A stretch of DNA of 7,027 bases from an uncultured Lachnospiraceae bacterium (GTDB taxonomy: Bacteria; Bacillota; Clostridia; Lachnospirales; Lachnospiraceae). The stretch is from the NCBI GenBank assembly GCA_946183625.1, contig CAMHCL010000082.1:1-7027 (forward strand), given 5' to 3'. Shown piece by piece: positions 1-5,265 of this stretch. Position 1 is the stretch's first letter. Every line of letters begins with the position of its first letter. The position numbers and the translations under genes are program-made. The notes beneath the pieces are model-generated. The model had not been told where the DNA came from, did not search any database, and saw only the letters and a program-made list of their open reading frames with translations.

Positions 1-2330
1 TTCTTACCTCGACCAACTGTAATATTCTGTTCGTCGTATGAAACAACCGGATTCTCATAATGATCAACTGCTCCGCCTGTTTCCTGAATATTAAGGGTAA
101 CATCACCATACTGATTTATAGGCGATTTGACCCCCCAATTGTTGTAAAGTTCTTTTACATTCAAAGTATATTTACCAGCAGTCTTAGTAAATTTACTAAG
201 TGGGATGGAAGTATTATTCGTGGTGAATTCACCATTTTCGTTCATATAATACTTCCAGGATCCTCCTGGGAATGTAAAATCATATGTTACAGTAAACTTG
301 ATATTATCTGCGTCAGTTGCAAGTGCTTCTTCATCTTCCGGCGCAAGTCCTTCAAGAACTTTATTTATAACAAGTCCTGAAAAATCTGTTTTTTCGTCTA
401 TAATAGTCACAATACTATCATCAGTCAGAGTCTCACCTTCTGTAAGTACTCTTCCATCTTTATCCTTAGCAACGAGGATTTCTCTTGTCTGATCATCCTT
501 CGTTACTGTCTTCTTCTCAACAGTAATCACAACATCATCAGCAAGCTTATATCCTTCTGGTGCCTTTGTCTCATGAATAGTATATGTACCCTCGCTATAG
601 AACTTAACTACATGATCTTCATTAGCAGTTGTCCACTTATCAACTATCTCTCCATTAGAAGAAACTTCGAATTCTGCATCTGGTACATAAGCATCCTGAC
701 CATCAACCTTCTTTACCTTAATACCTGTTGATTCAGTAATTGAGTTGAATATAGGTCCAAGTGAGAACTCAATACCAGACATGATAATTTCATCATTATG
801 TCTGTATACTTTGCCAGCCGCTTTATCCTGCGCTGAAAGATACTTCCATGATGATACTTCATATCTAAGTGTATTATCTGCTTCTTTTGTAACTGTAACT
901 TTAATATCAATCTCACCATCAGATGGCTGAATTGTTACGTTGTCTCCAACGATTTTCTGAGATGTCTCCTTGATTACATAATAGTAATCGCCAGGAGTTG
1001 TATACCTAAGGGTAGGGAATGTAATCTTATTATTCTTATCTGTAGATACATTTACAGGACTGTTTCCTTCAAATGTAGAAGCTGCTCCAGACTTAGGCTT
1101 AAACTGTTCATCTGCTTCAGCAAAATCAAATGAAAACGCACCTGTGTCTGTAAGTATTCTCTTGTTCTCTTCAAGATTCTTACCAAGGAATGAGTCTGTA
1201 AATGTCTTACGAGCTGCGAAATGGATAGTACCTTCTTCATCTGTATTTATATGTTCAGGTCTACCATGATATATATAATGCCACTCTGCATGGTTAGATA
1301 CTGTTCCTGCAGATGCAAGCCAGCCTGCTGTTGAACCTGTAATATCAGTTTCTGAATCTGATCTTGGTATAAGATATGTACCTGTGGAATTATTTAACAC
1401 AACAGTAGTTGCATTAGGCATGTTAAAAATAACGCCCTGCGCCATATTTTTATCGTTAAATCTATTTTCTGGAGAATCATCACCAACACAATCTGTGGTA
1501 GATGGTTGTTCCTCTGTACCATTATTAACGTAATACTGACCTACATAAGCATCAGCAAAAGGAATATTAAATACAACTGTTGTGCTAACATCTTTCTTTA
1601 TCAGGAAATGCCTGCTTTCCATCTGGCTCTTAAAATTCTTAGCTAGTCCTGGATTATCCTCAACATTAATATAGATAACACAATTCTTATACTTAGCATC
1701 AGAAAGATCAAGAGTTCCATTCCCTGCATTAGGATCAAATACTTGACTTACATCAACTGAGGATTCCTTCTGTGCAAGTGCTTTTGATTCGTCCTTTATA
1801 TGTGATACCATCGAATCAATGTTTGAATTAATTGCGCCCTGATCATTGATCTTATATTGCGCATCAATATAAGGCTGTGCAATCGCATCAATTTCAATCC
1901 AATTCTGCTTAACATCGTTTGTTGTTTCGATGTTATATGTCATATGACAGAATTCACCAGTTTCCTGATCTGCATACGTACGGCCAAATCTCACCTTACC
2001 GCCTACCGCACTTCCGATCAGAAAATGTACTGGTTCACTACCAGCCAAATCGACATCAGTAGAATTATTAATAGAACCATCAAATACCTTTGTGGCAAAT
2101 GTGGTTTCCATATGGTCTGCTCTGATCAGCTTTTCACCGGCCAGAATACCATAATCTGTAGCACGACCTAATATCGTGTTGTAGTTAACTGATGATGTTG
2201 AATCATAATCCAGCATCTCAGCCGCACTAACACTCTTAGGTCCCTTGCTCATGCCACCAGTCGTGACGACACCGATTGTCATCGCTGCCGCAAGAACTAT
2301 GGATAGAGCTCTCTTTAAGCCTTTTTTCAT
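1..2330 (-). CDS. Large secreted adhesin with choice-of-anchor-A-like, Spy0128/FctA-like and SpaA/Cna_B domains (3' part beyond window)
   Basis: The frame is open for 776 codons from ATG at 2330 to the window edge, with no stop. The start is set by AAGGGAG 8 nt upstream. Residues 1-36 are a signal peptide (KKGLKR, then a hydrophobic core, cleavage near SVSA). Residues ~43-355 resemble the N-terminal adhesive domain called choice-of-anchor A: NYNTILGRATDYGILAGE near the start, and near the end GWLASAGTVSNHAEWHYIYHG with EWH at 349-351. Residues ~372-531 look like a Spy0128/FctA pilin domain, with KTFTD (K375), YYYVIKE (E455) and FNS (N529), so a K375-N529 isopeptide bond is plausible. Residues ~536-605 are a SpaA/Cna_B fold (GIKVKKVDG, HETKAPEGY with E587). 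Residues ~649-772 form another beta-rich domain I cannot assign. By family knowledge such proteins are surface fibres or adhesins anchored by sortase; the anchor would lie outside the window. The ligand is unknown. Confidence 0.9.
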   Translation of the reverse strand, partial: MKKGLKRALSIVLAAAMTIGVVTTGGMSKGPKSVSAAEMLDYDSTSSVNYNTILGRATDYGILAGEKLIRADHMETTFATKVFDGSINNSTDVDLAGSEPVHFLIGSAVGGKVRFGRTYADQETGEFCHMTYNIETTNDVKQNWIEIDAIAQPYIDAQYKINDQGAINSNIDSMVSHIKDESKALAQKESSVDVSQVFDPNAGNGTLDLSDAKYKNCVIYINVEDNPGLAKNFKSQMESRHFLIKKDVSTTVVFNIPFADAYVGQYYVNNGTEEQPSTTDCVGDDSPENRFNDKNMAQGVIFNMPNATTVVLNNSTGTYLIPRSDSETDITGSTAGWLASAGTVSNHAEWHYIYHGRPEHINTDEEGTIHFAARKTFTDSFLGKNLEENKRILTDTGAFSFDFAEADEQFKPKSGAASTFEGNSPVNVSTDKNNKITFPTLRYTTPGDYYYVIKETSQKIVGDNVTIQPSDGEIDIKVTVTKEADNTLRYEVSSWKYLSAQDKAAGKVYRHNDEIIMSGIEFSLGPIFNSITESTGIKVKKVDGQDAYVPDAEFEVSSNGEIVDKWTTANEDHVVKFYSEGTYTIHETKAPEGYKLADDVVITVEKKTVTKDDQTREILVAKDKDGRVLTEGETLTDDSIVTIIDEKTDFSGLVINKVLEGLAPEDEEALATDADNIKFTVTYDFTFPGGSWKYYMNENGEFTTNNTSIPLSKFTKTAGKYTLNVKELYNNWGVKSPINQYGDVTLNIQETGGAVDHYENPVVSYDEQNITVGRGK

Positions 2331-2362
2331 AAGATTTTCTCCCTTCCAAGAAACATTTCCCT

Positions 2363-2376
2363 AACTGTTTCCAGTT
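2363..2376 (-). promoter_or_regulatory. GNRA-capped hairpin in adhesin 5' UTR
   Basis: On the minus strand AACTG and CAGTT pair around a GAAA tetraloop, 32 nt upstream of the adhesin ATG and 17 nt upstream of its Shine-Dalgarno sequence. A GNRA cap on a perfect 5-bp stem is typical of structured RNA but could be chance. No known riboswitch consensus was recognised around it. Confidence 0.3.
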
Positions 2377-2403
2377 TTTAAGATAGTGTTTTATTCGTAC
2401 AAA

Positions 2404-2420
2404 AGGGCGTAGTTTGCCCT
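2404..2420 (-). promoter_or_regulatory. AGGGC/GCCCT hairpin in adhesin 5' UTR
   Basis: Perfect 5-bp GC-rich stem with a 7-nt loop (AAACTAC on the minus strand), about 75 nt upstream of the adhesin start and just downstream of the promoter candidate at 2441-2469. Part of the loop (AACT) could pair with AGTT in the GNRA hairpin nearer the gene. AGGGCAAAC recalls the opening of c-di-GMP-I riboswitches, but the essential downstream ACGCAAAGC segment is absent, so I do not call that riboswitch. Confidence 0.3.
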
Positions 2421-2440
2421 AATGGTACATTATTAACAAA

Positions 2441-2469
2441 AATCTACCATTTAAATTAACATTATTCAA
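2441..2469 (-). promoter_or_regulatory. Weak sigma-A-type promoter candidate for the adhesin
   Basis: TTGAAT (-35, at 2464-2469) and TAGATT (-10, at 2441-2446) are separated by exactly 17 bp on the minus strand, about 110 nt before the adhesin ATG. Each box matches the consensus at four of six positions. A second weak pair (TTGTAC and TAAAAA, 16-bp gap) lies closer to the gene, so the assignment is tentative. Confidence 0.3.
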
Positions 2470-2506
2470 GGTTAAATACTGATTTCAGGATAATTTCGGC
2501 GATTTT

Positions 2507-2526
2507 CACAACTCGGTTGTGCAACC
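2507..2526. repeat. Two overlapping operator-like inverted repeats
   Basis: CACAAC-TCG-GTTGTG (2507-2521) is a perfect 6-bp inverted repeat with a 3-nt spacer. It overlaps GGTTG-TG-CAACC (2515-2526), a 5-bp inverted repeat with a 2-nt spacer. The GGTTGTG segment is shared, so as single-stranded nucleic acid the two hairpins exclude each other; as duplex DNA the site could bind a dimeric regulator. It lies about 40 bp upstream of the adhesin -35 candidate. Confidence 0.45.
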
Positions 2527-2543
2527 TGTACAAAGAAAATGTG

Positions 2544-2578
2544 TTCAAATTGTGAATTATTTGAATAAATTGAATAAA
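2544..2578. repeat. AT-rich inverted repeat plus tandem 9-bp repeat
   Basis: TTCAAAT (2544-2550) and ATTTGAA (2559-2565) form a 7-bp inverted repeat with an 8-nt spacer. Its right arm runs into two exact tandem copies of TTGAATAAA (2561-2569 and 2570-2578). No function can be read from the sequence; a regulator site or an AT-rich upstream element is possible. Confidence 0.4.
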
Positions 2579-2612
2579 AGAAATAACACAAGATGTATTA
2601 TGGTAAACCACT

Positions 2613-2644
2613 TTGTCACACAATATATGCTGTTTTCGTGACAA
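2613..2644. repeat. Spaced inverted repeat TTGTCAC ... GTGACAA
   Basis: Perfect 7-bp arms (2613-2619 and 2638-2644) are separated by 18 nt, starting 26 nt after the acylphosphatase stop in the direction of transcription. No T-tract follows on either strand, so it is not a standard intrinsic terminator. It may be a regulator site or a recoding-free 3'-end hairpin. Confidence 0.35.
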
Positions 2645-2651
2645 TCAAGCT

Positions 2652-2671
2652 GGGAACCGTCCCCGGTTCTC
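2652..2671 (-). repeat. REP-like GC hairpin overlapping the acylphosphatase stop codon
   Basis: GAACCG and CGGTTC pair around a 4-nt loop (GGGA on the minus strand, a GNRA loop); a G-T and a G-C pair extend the stem to 8 bp. The outermost bases lie inside the TGA stop codon. No T-run follows, so this is a stabilising 3'-end hairpin or weak terminator at best. From memory, hairpins with the core GGGGACGGTTC recur in many clostridial genomes as REP-like palindromes; that cannot be confirmed from one copy. Confidence 0.5.
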
Positions 2672-2945
2672 ACTGGTGGCGAACTACGAACGCCCTCTCG
2701 TTCTCATCCACCGGCATATCCTTCACTTCTATGTCATCCATATGGATAAATGTACCGGCATCGATCTGGGCCAGCATTCTGGATATGGAATCCCTGTCGC
2801 CCTGGAGTTCCATTTCCACCCTTCCATCATATCTATTCATTACATATCCTGTTATGCCTAAGCTTGATGCCGCATACTTTGCTCTGTATCTGAATCCCAC
2901 TCCCTGGACATCGCCAGAGATGAGATAATGTCTTCTTATCACCAT
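2670..2945 (-). CDS. acyP: Acylphosphatase (91 aa)
   Basis: Acylphosphatase hydrolyses the carboxyl-phosphate bond of acyl phosphates such as carbamoyl phosphate or 1,3-bisphosphoglycerate; it is a small cytoplasmic ferredoxin-fold enzyme. The 91-residue length is normal for the family. Both signature motifs are present: GDVQGVGFRYR with the phosphate-binding Arg19, and GYVMNRYDG with the catalytic Asn37. The chosen start at 2945 follows a GAGGA Shine-Dalgarno sequence with a 7-nt gap. The frame stays open upstream to 3173, but that extension is encoded by non-coding repeats and has no family resemblance, so a 167-residue version would be mis-annotated. The gene sits alone, with terminator-like repeats upstream and a REP-like hairpin at its end. 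I see no good promoter; it must lie somewhere within 2946-3180. Confidence 0.93.
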   Translation of the reverse strand: MVIRRHYLISGDVQGVGFRYRAKYAASSLGITGYVMNRYDGRVEMELQGDRDSISRMLAQIDAGTFIHMDDIEVKDMPVDENERAFVVRHQ

Positions 2946-2968
2946 ATATCTATCCTCTTCTATTTCCT

Positions 2969-3040
2969 CAGGATGTACCCTCCTGTGTTCTCCCAGGATA
3001 TACCCCTCCTGTTTTTCGTCTTCAGGATGTAACCCTCCTT
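2969..3040 (+). repeat. Three tandem imperfect copies of a terminator-like repeat
   Basis: Copies begin at 2969, 2994 and 3023 (steps of 25 and 29 nt). Read on the plus strand the shared core is CAGGATRTA, then C-rich CCCTCCT(G), then a T-rich tail (five Ts after copy 2, eight Ts after copy 3). CAGGA/TCCTG or AGGA/TCCT can pair in each copy, so each looks like a small intrinsic terminator facing right, although no plus-strand gene exists here to terminate. On the minus strand they form the acylphosphatase leader and encode the spurious upstream reading frame. A fourth relative lies in opposite orientation at 3183-3207. Confidence 0.55.
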
Positions 3041-3178
3041 TTTTTTGTCCAACGCATCGTCCGTATAAATAATGTTCCCGCGGGAGGCGGAAGCTGTTTC
3101 CCGAGCGAACATCGGTTGAGAGCGAGGGGAATACGCTTTCTCCATGCCCGTGTTGAAAATCAGGCGCCAGCATACAAC
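3041..3178. other. GC-richer non-coding patch between two inward-facing terminator-like hairpins
   Basis: This roughly 140-bp stretch is visibly richer in GC than its surroundings and contains a 10-bp perfect palindrome (TCCCGCGGGA at 3076-3085) and a GGCGCC site. Open frames cross it on the minus strand, but none has a Shine-Dalgarno sequence or a recognisable motif. Terminator-like repeats flank it in inverted orientation (3023-3048 and 3183-3207). It could be a small mobile repeat, a gene remnant or a small RNA locus; the sequence does not decide between these. Confidence 0.35.
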
Positions 3179-3207
3179 AAAAAACAGGAGGACTACATCC
3201 CCCTGTT
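3179..3207 (-). terminator. Intrinsic terminator of the peptidase-lipase unit
   Basis: On the minus strand AACAGGGGGA pairs with TCCTCCTGTT (10 bp, one G-T pair) around a 5-nt loop, and the T-run at the 3' arm totals six Ts. The stem begins inside the last lipase codons and its loop contains part of the TAG stop, so termination and the end of translation are closely coupled. The hairpin is a sequence relative of the three repeats at 2969-3040. Confidence 0.8.
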
Positions 3208-4200
3208 CTTCATATCGTTTACTAGATTAACGTAGAATTGCCTTACATCAAATCCATCTATATTCTGTCTTGTCAGGTCGATCATGTCGCCATGTGTGAT
3301 ACCGATGTTATTGCTGTTCTCGACGAAGATATATCTATCGCCCCAGCTGAAGGACTCGGTTCCTACAAGGCCATCGTTCGGACCATCGAAATCTCTTACT
3401 ATCTTGTAGCTTGCATTTAATGGAATGAATACGCTGCTCTTCGGGGTTTTCATCTGGGAGCCTACGCTCTGTGTGTAGATTCCGTGTTCCTGGAAATCGA
3501 AGTCGCATATCTTCTCATTTATGATCTTACAGTTTTCTACTGTTATGGATGAAACTCCTGCTACGAAGTCAGGGTTGTCATCTCCAAGCATCTTGAATAC
3601 TGCATAGTAGAGATGATTCAGCTTGCGGCTCAGTCTCTCTGGAGCCTGACTGATAAGGTAGTCTGCATATTCGCAGCCTTCATGAGGTGTACTGATGGTT
3701 GTAACAGAGGCAACCATATCCTCGATTCCTTCCATAGCGACTGCATACTTTGCATCCAGTCCGCCTTTTGAATGTGCTACTATGTTAAGCTTCTCACAGC
3801 CTGTCTCTTCTACTATGGTTCTTATTCTGTCTGCCAGTTCTCTTGCGCTGTCCTCTACTGAGCTTGCACTCTGATGGCAGCCGTAATAAACCTTTGCACC
3901 GAGCTTCTCAAGCACTTCAGGGATTCTTCCCCAATAGTTTCTATGCTCGTAATCGCGGAAGAATATTCCATGTACCAGGAGAAGCGGATATCTGGTGTCA
4001 CAGTCCAGCATGTTTAATCCTGAAATGTCCTCCATAATCGGCACATTTGACAGGCACTGCTCTTCTGCTGCCAGTTCGCGTCTAACGTTTCCGTTGCTGA
4101 AGCTGAGTCCCATTCCTAAAGCACCAAAATATCTGTCGCTGAAGCTTTCCCAATTGTATGAAGTTTTTCCAAGTATTACGCTATCCACGGTTAACCTCAT
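3193..4200 (-). CDS. Triacylglycerol lipase-like alpha/beta hydrolase (335 aa)
   Basis: A lipase/esterase of the alpha/beta-hydrolase superfamily. The triad is readable: Ser144 in the nucleophile elbow AHSKGG (the GxSxG variant with Ala first), Asp276 in GPNDGLVG and His303 in ITHGDMID. YPLLLVHGIFFRD (residues 71-83) supplies the HG oxyanion motif, and TTISTPHEG (167-175) is characteristic of lipases of this group. There is no signal peptide or membrane segment, so the protein is probably cytoplasmic unless exported by a non-classical route; most well-studied relatives are secreted. ATG at 4200 follows GGAAGGTGA at close spacing. The gene starts 28 nt after the peptidase gene and ends in a terminator, so the two are probably co-transcribed. 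The substrate is unknown: acyl esters, glycerolipids and acylated glycans are all possible. Confidence 0.88.
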   Translation of the reverse strand: MRLTVDSVILGKTSYNWESFSDRYFGALGMGLSFSNGNVRRELAAEEQCLSNVPIMEDISGLNMLDCDTRYPLLLVHGIFFRDYEHRNYWGRIPEVLEKLGAKVYYGCHQSASSVEDSARELADRIRTIVEETGCEKLNIVAHSKGGLDAKYAVAMEGIEDMVASVTTISTPHEGCEYADYLISQAPERLSRKLNHLYYAVFKMLGDDNPDFVAGVSSITVENCKIINEKICDFDFQEHGIYTQSVGSQMKTPKSSVFIPLNASYKIVRDFDGPNDGLVGTESFSWGDRYIFVENSNNIGITHGDMIDLTRQNIDGFDVRQFYVNLVNDMKNRGM

Positions 4201-4228
4201 CCGTCACCTTCCCATAGTGGAAGACTAA

Positions 4229-4939
4229 TTATTTCTTTTTTATATATACTATATTGCTGAAATAATAATTATCACATTTTTTAACATAAGCCTTGTACTC
4301 TGTCCAGCTCATGTAATATTTCTTGCCCCAAGATGAAACCTCGAGGTAGATCCCCTCCGGCTCCTGAAGGATGCCTGTCACAGTTATGTAATGGTCCTTG
4401 GCACCGTTCACTCTGGTGTAGGTCGCTGTGCCGTCTGCGGCGACATCCCTTCTATAGAGATTGACCTTGTCCTTGTGGAAGTACCCCGGTCCGACTGCGA
4501 GGATTACAGGAATATCATTCTCCAACATTTCCTTGATCTTCCTGAGCAGTTTGCCTGGCATTACAAACCATCTGGCACGGAGCTTGTGATCTGTAAGCCC
4601 CAGTTCTTCCTTGTGCCTGCTGAAATATATCGTCATGTAAAGCGCAAGCAAAGGACCACCAATTCCCAGTTTCGGCAGCACGTGAAACATGCTCTTCTCA
4701 AGCTCGCGAACTCTGGTCTTGTAGTCGTCCACATTTAACACTTTTTTATCTGAGAGGGAACTCTCTAAATACATTATTATATCCGATGCACCTATGAGTC
4801 CGCAACCTGAATTTTTAATTGCATATGCTTTTCTTGCTCCGTCGTCAAACCAGCCCTGGTTTCCACCGAAGGAATCGGCCTGGCCTTCAGGAGATACGAC
4901 TACGTAATTGCGCTTTAATTTTACTTCTTTGTTTGGCAT
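4229..4939 (-). CDS. Papain/C39-like cysteine peptidase candidate (236 aa)
   Basis: NSGCGLIGASDIIMYL (Cys46 in this numbering) resembles the GCG active-site segment of C39-like and related papain-fold peptidases. DHYITVTGI (His183) fits the catalytic His strand, and VSSWGKKYYMSW (about 201-212) fits the papain NSWG segment with Ser in place of Asn. Residues ~95-106 are mildly hydrophobic, but no signal peptide is seen, so a cytoplasmic location is likely. The assignment rests on motif order, not overall similarity; an inactive peptidase fold or a bacteriocin-type leader peptidase relative remains possible. I chose ATG at 4939, preceded by GGGGGGA at 4-nt spacing; a TTG at 4969 and an ATG at 4951 lie upstream in frame but have no ribosome site and fall in or beside the palindrome region. 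The lipase gene follows after 28 nt. Confidence 0.6.
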   Translation of the reverse strand: MPNKEVKLKRNYVVVSPEGQADSFGGNQGWFDDGARKAYAIKNSGCGLIGASDIIMYLESSLSDKKVLNVDDYKTRVRELEKSMFHVLPKLGIGGPLLALYMTIYFSRHKEELGLTDHKLRARWFVMPGKLLRKIKEMLENDIPVILAVGPGYFHKDKVNLYRRDVAADGTATYTRVNGAKDHYITVTGILQEPEGIYLEVSSWGKKYYMSWTEYKAYVKKCDNYYFSNIVYIKKK

Positions 4940-4964
4940 ATTTCCCCCCATAAAAAACACATAA

Positions 4965-5004
4965 CGCAATTACATCGAGTAGGTTGCACCTACTCGATGA
5001 TGCG
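4965..5004. repeat. Palindrome 1: 12-bp hairpin with shared CGCA/TGCG foot
   Basis: CATCGAGTAGGT (4973-4984) pairs perfectly with ACCTACTCGATG (4988-4999) around the loop TGC. CGCA (4965-4968) and TGCG (5001-5004) can pair below it across a small internal loop. On the minus strand this hairpin lies about 30 nt upstream of the peptidase start, after any promoter further right, so it would be in the mRNA leader. No T-run follows at terminator distance apart from a six-T run 12 nt on. Confidence 0.75.
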
Positions 5005-5009
5005 ATCTC

Positions 5010-5126
5010 GCCAAAGTCATATCTGCCTTAGGCAGATATACATACGAAAATATATAACGCAATTGCACATAAATGTGCATGCGTATGTATTTTCGTATGT
5101 ATACGCTTCGCGTATATGACTTTGGC
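5010..5126. repeat. Nested palindrome cluster: outer 13-bp inverted repeat enclosing three hairpins
   Basis: The outer arms GCCAAAGTCATAT (5010-5022) and ATATGACTTTGGC (5114-5126) are perfect complements. Inside are: hairpin 2, ATATCTGCCT/AGGCAGATAT (5019-5039, 10 bp, 1-nt spacer); hairpin 3, a perfect 16-bp stem of TATACATACGAAAATA (5037-5052) with 5088-5103, continuing through small bulges via CGCA/TGCG to an apical TGCACAT-AA-ATGTGCA (5064-5079), giving arms of about 31-34 nt; and hairpin 4, TATACGC-TTC-GCGTATA (5100-5116). Neighbouring stems share a few bases, so alternative foldings compete. A folded strand would be a three-armed cloverleaf. It resembles a MITE-like or other small palindromic element more than any known riboswitch. 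It starts 18 nt beyond the tRNA-Gly 3' end. Confidence 0.8.
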
Positions 5127-5143
5127 TCGATTTACGCACAAAA

Positions 5144-5214
5144 AGCAGGTAACGGGAATCGGACCCGCATATCCAGCTTGGGAAGCTGGTGTTCTACCAC
5201 TGAACTATACCTGC
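5144..5214 (-). tRNA. tRNA-Gly (anticodon TCC)
   Basis: A 71-nt cloverleaf folds fully: acceptor GCAGGTA/TACCTGC, D arm GTTC/GAAC with a GG-containing loop, anticodon stem CCAGC/GCTGG around TTCCCAA (anticodon TCC, reading GGA and GGG), T stem GCGGG/CCCGT. The discriminator base is U, as expected for glycine. CCA is not encoded; five Ts start at the discriminator. The T loop reads TCCGATT where TTCGATT is usual, so position 55 is C instead of U. The gene has its own promoter inside the end of the DAHP synthase gene upstream. Confidence 0.95.
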
Positions 5215-5236
5215 TTTTTACTTTTAAATATATGCA

Positions 5237-5265
5237 ATTATATCACAGCTGCTCTGCTATTCCAA
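5237..5265 (-). promoter_or_regulatory. Promoter of the tRNA-Gly gene
   Basis: TTGGAA (5260-5265) and a perfect TATAAT (5237-5242) are separated by exactly 17 bp on the minus strand. Transcription would start about 15 nt before the mature tRNA 5' end. The -35 box and spacer lie in the last codons of the DAHP synthase gene, including its stop, so the coding end doubles as promoter. Confidence 0.75.

Larger units (their letters stand above)
2331..2669. other. Gene-free leader region rich in inverted repeats
   Basis: These 339 nt between the adhesin start and the acylphosphatase stop contain no convincing gene. A 60-codon frame exists on the minus strand (2462-2644), but it starts with TTG, has no Shine-Dalgarno sequence and resembles no family I know. 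The stretch is AT-rich and holds, from right to left, a REP-like hairpin, a spaced inverted repeat, a tandem 9-bp repeat, two overlapping operator-like palindromes, a weak promoter candidate and two possible RNA hairpins in the adhesin 5' UTR. Each is listed separately. The density of symmetrical sites suggests regulated expression of the adhesin, which is an inference. Confidence 0.6.

Noticed and set aside
1857..2171. Plus-strand 104-codon frame inside the adhesin gene
   Set aside because: Antisense shadow of a clearly coding region with no ribosome site or motif.
2380..2425. c-di-GMP-I (GEMM) riboswitch suggested by AGGGCAAAC
   Set aside because: The conserved ACGCAAAGC segment and second helix are missing; the sequence instead closes at once into a small GC hairpin.
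2462..2644. 60-codon minus-strand frame in the adhesin leader
   Set aside because: TTG start, no Shine-Dalgarno sequence, runs through several palindromes, no recognisable motif.
2969..3040. CRISPR array suggested by evenly spaced short repeats
   Set aside because: Only three degenerate copies with about 10-nt spacers and no cas genes; they are hairpin/terminator-like.
2946..3173. Minus-strand extension of acylphosphatase to a 167-residue protein, and an overlapping 61-codon frame
   Set aside because: The extra residues are encoded by the terminator-like repeats and the GC-rich patch, have no family resemblance, and the 2945 start has a good ribosome site.
5137..5144. tRNA-Gly as an attachment site of an integrated element
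   Set aside because: No integrase gene and no second copy of the tRNA 3' end were found in the window.
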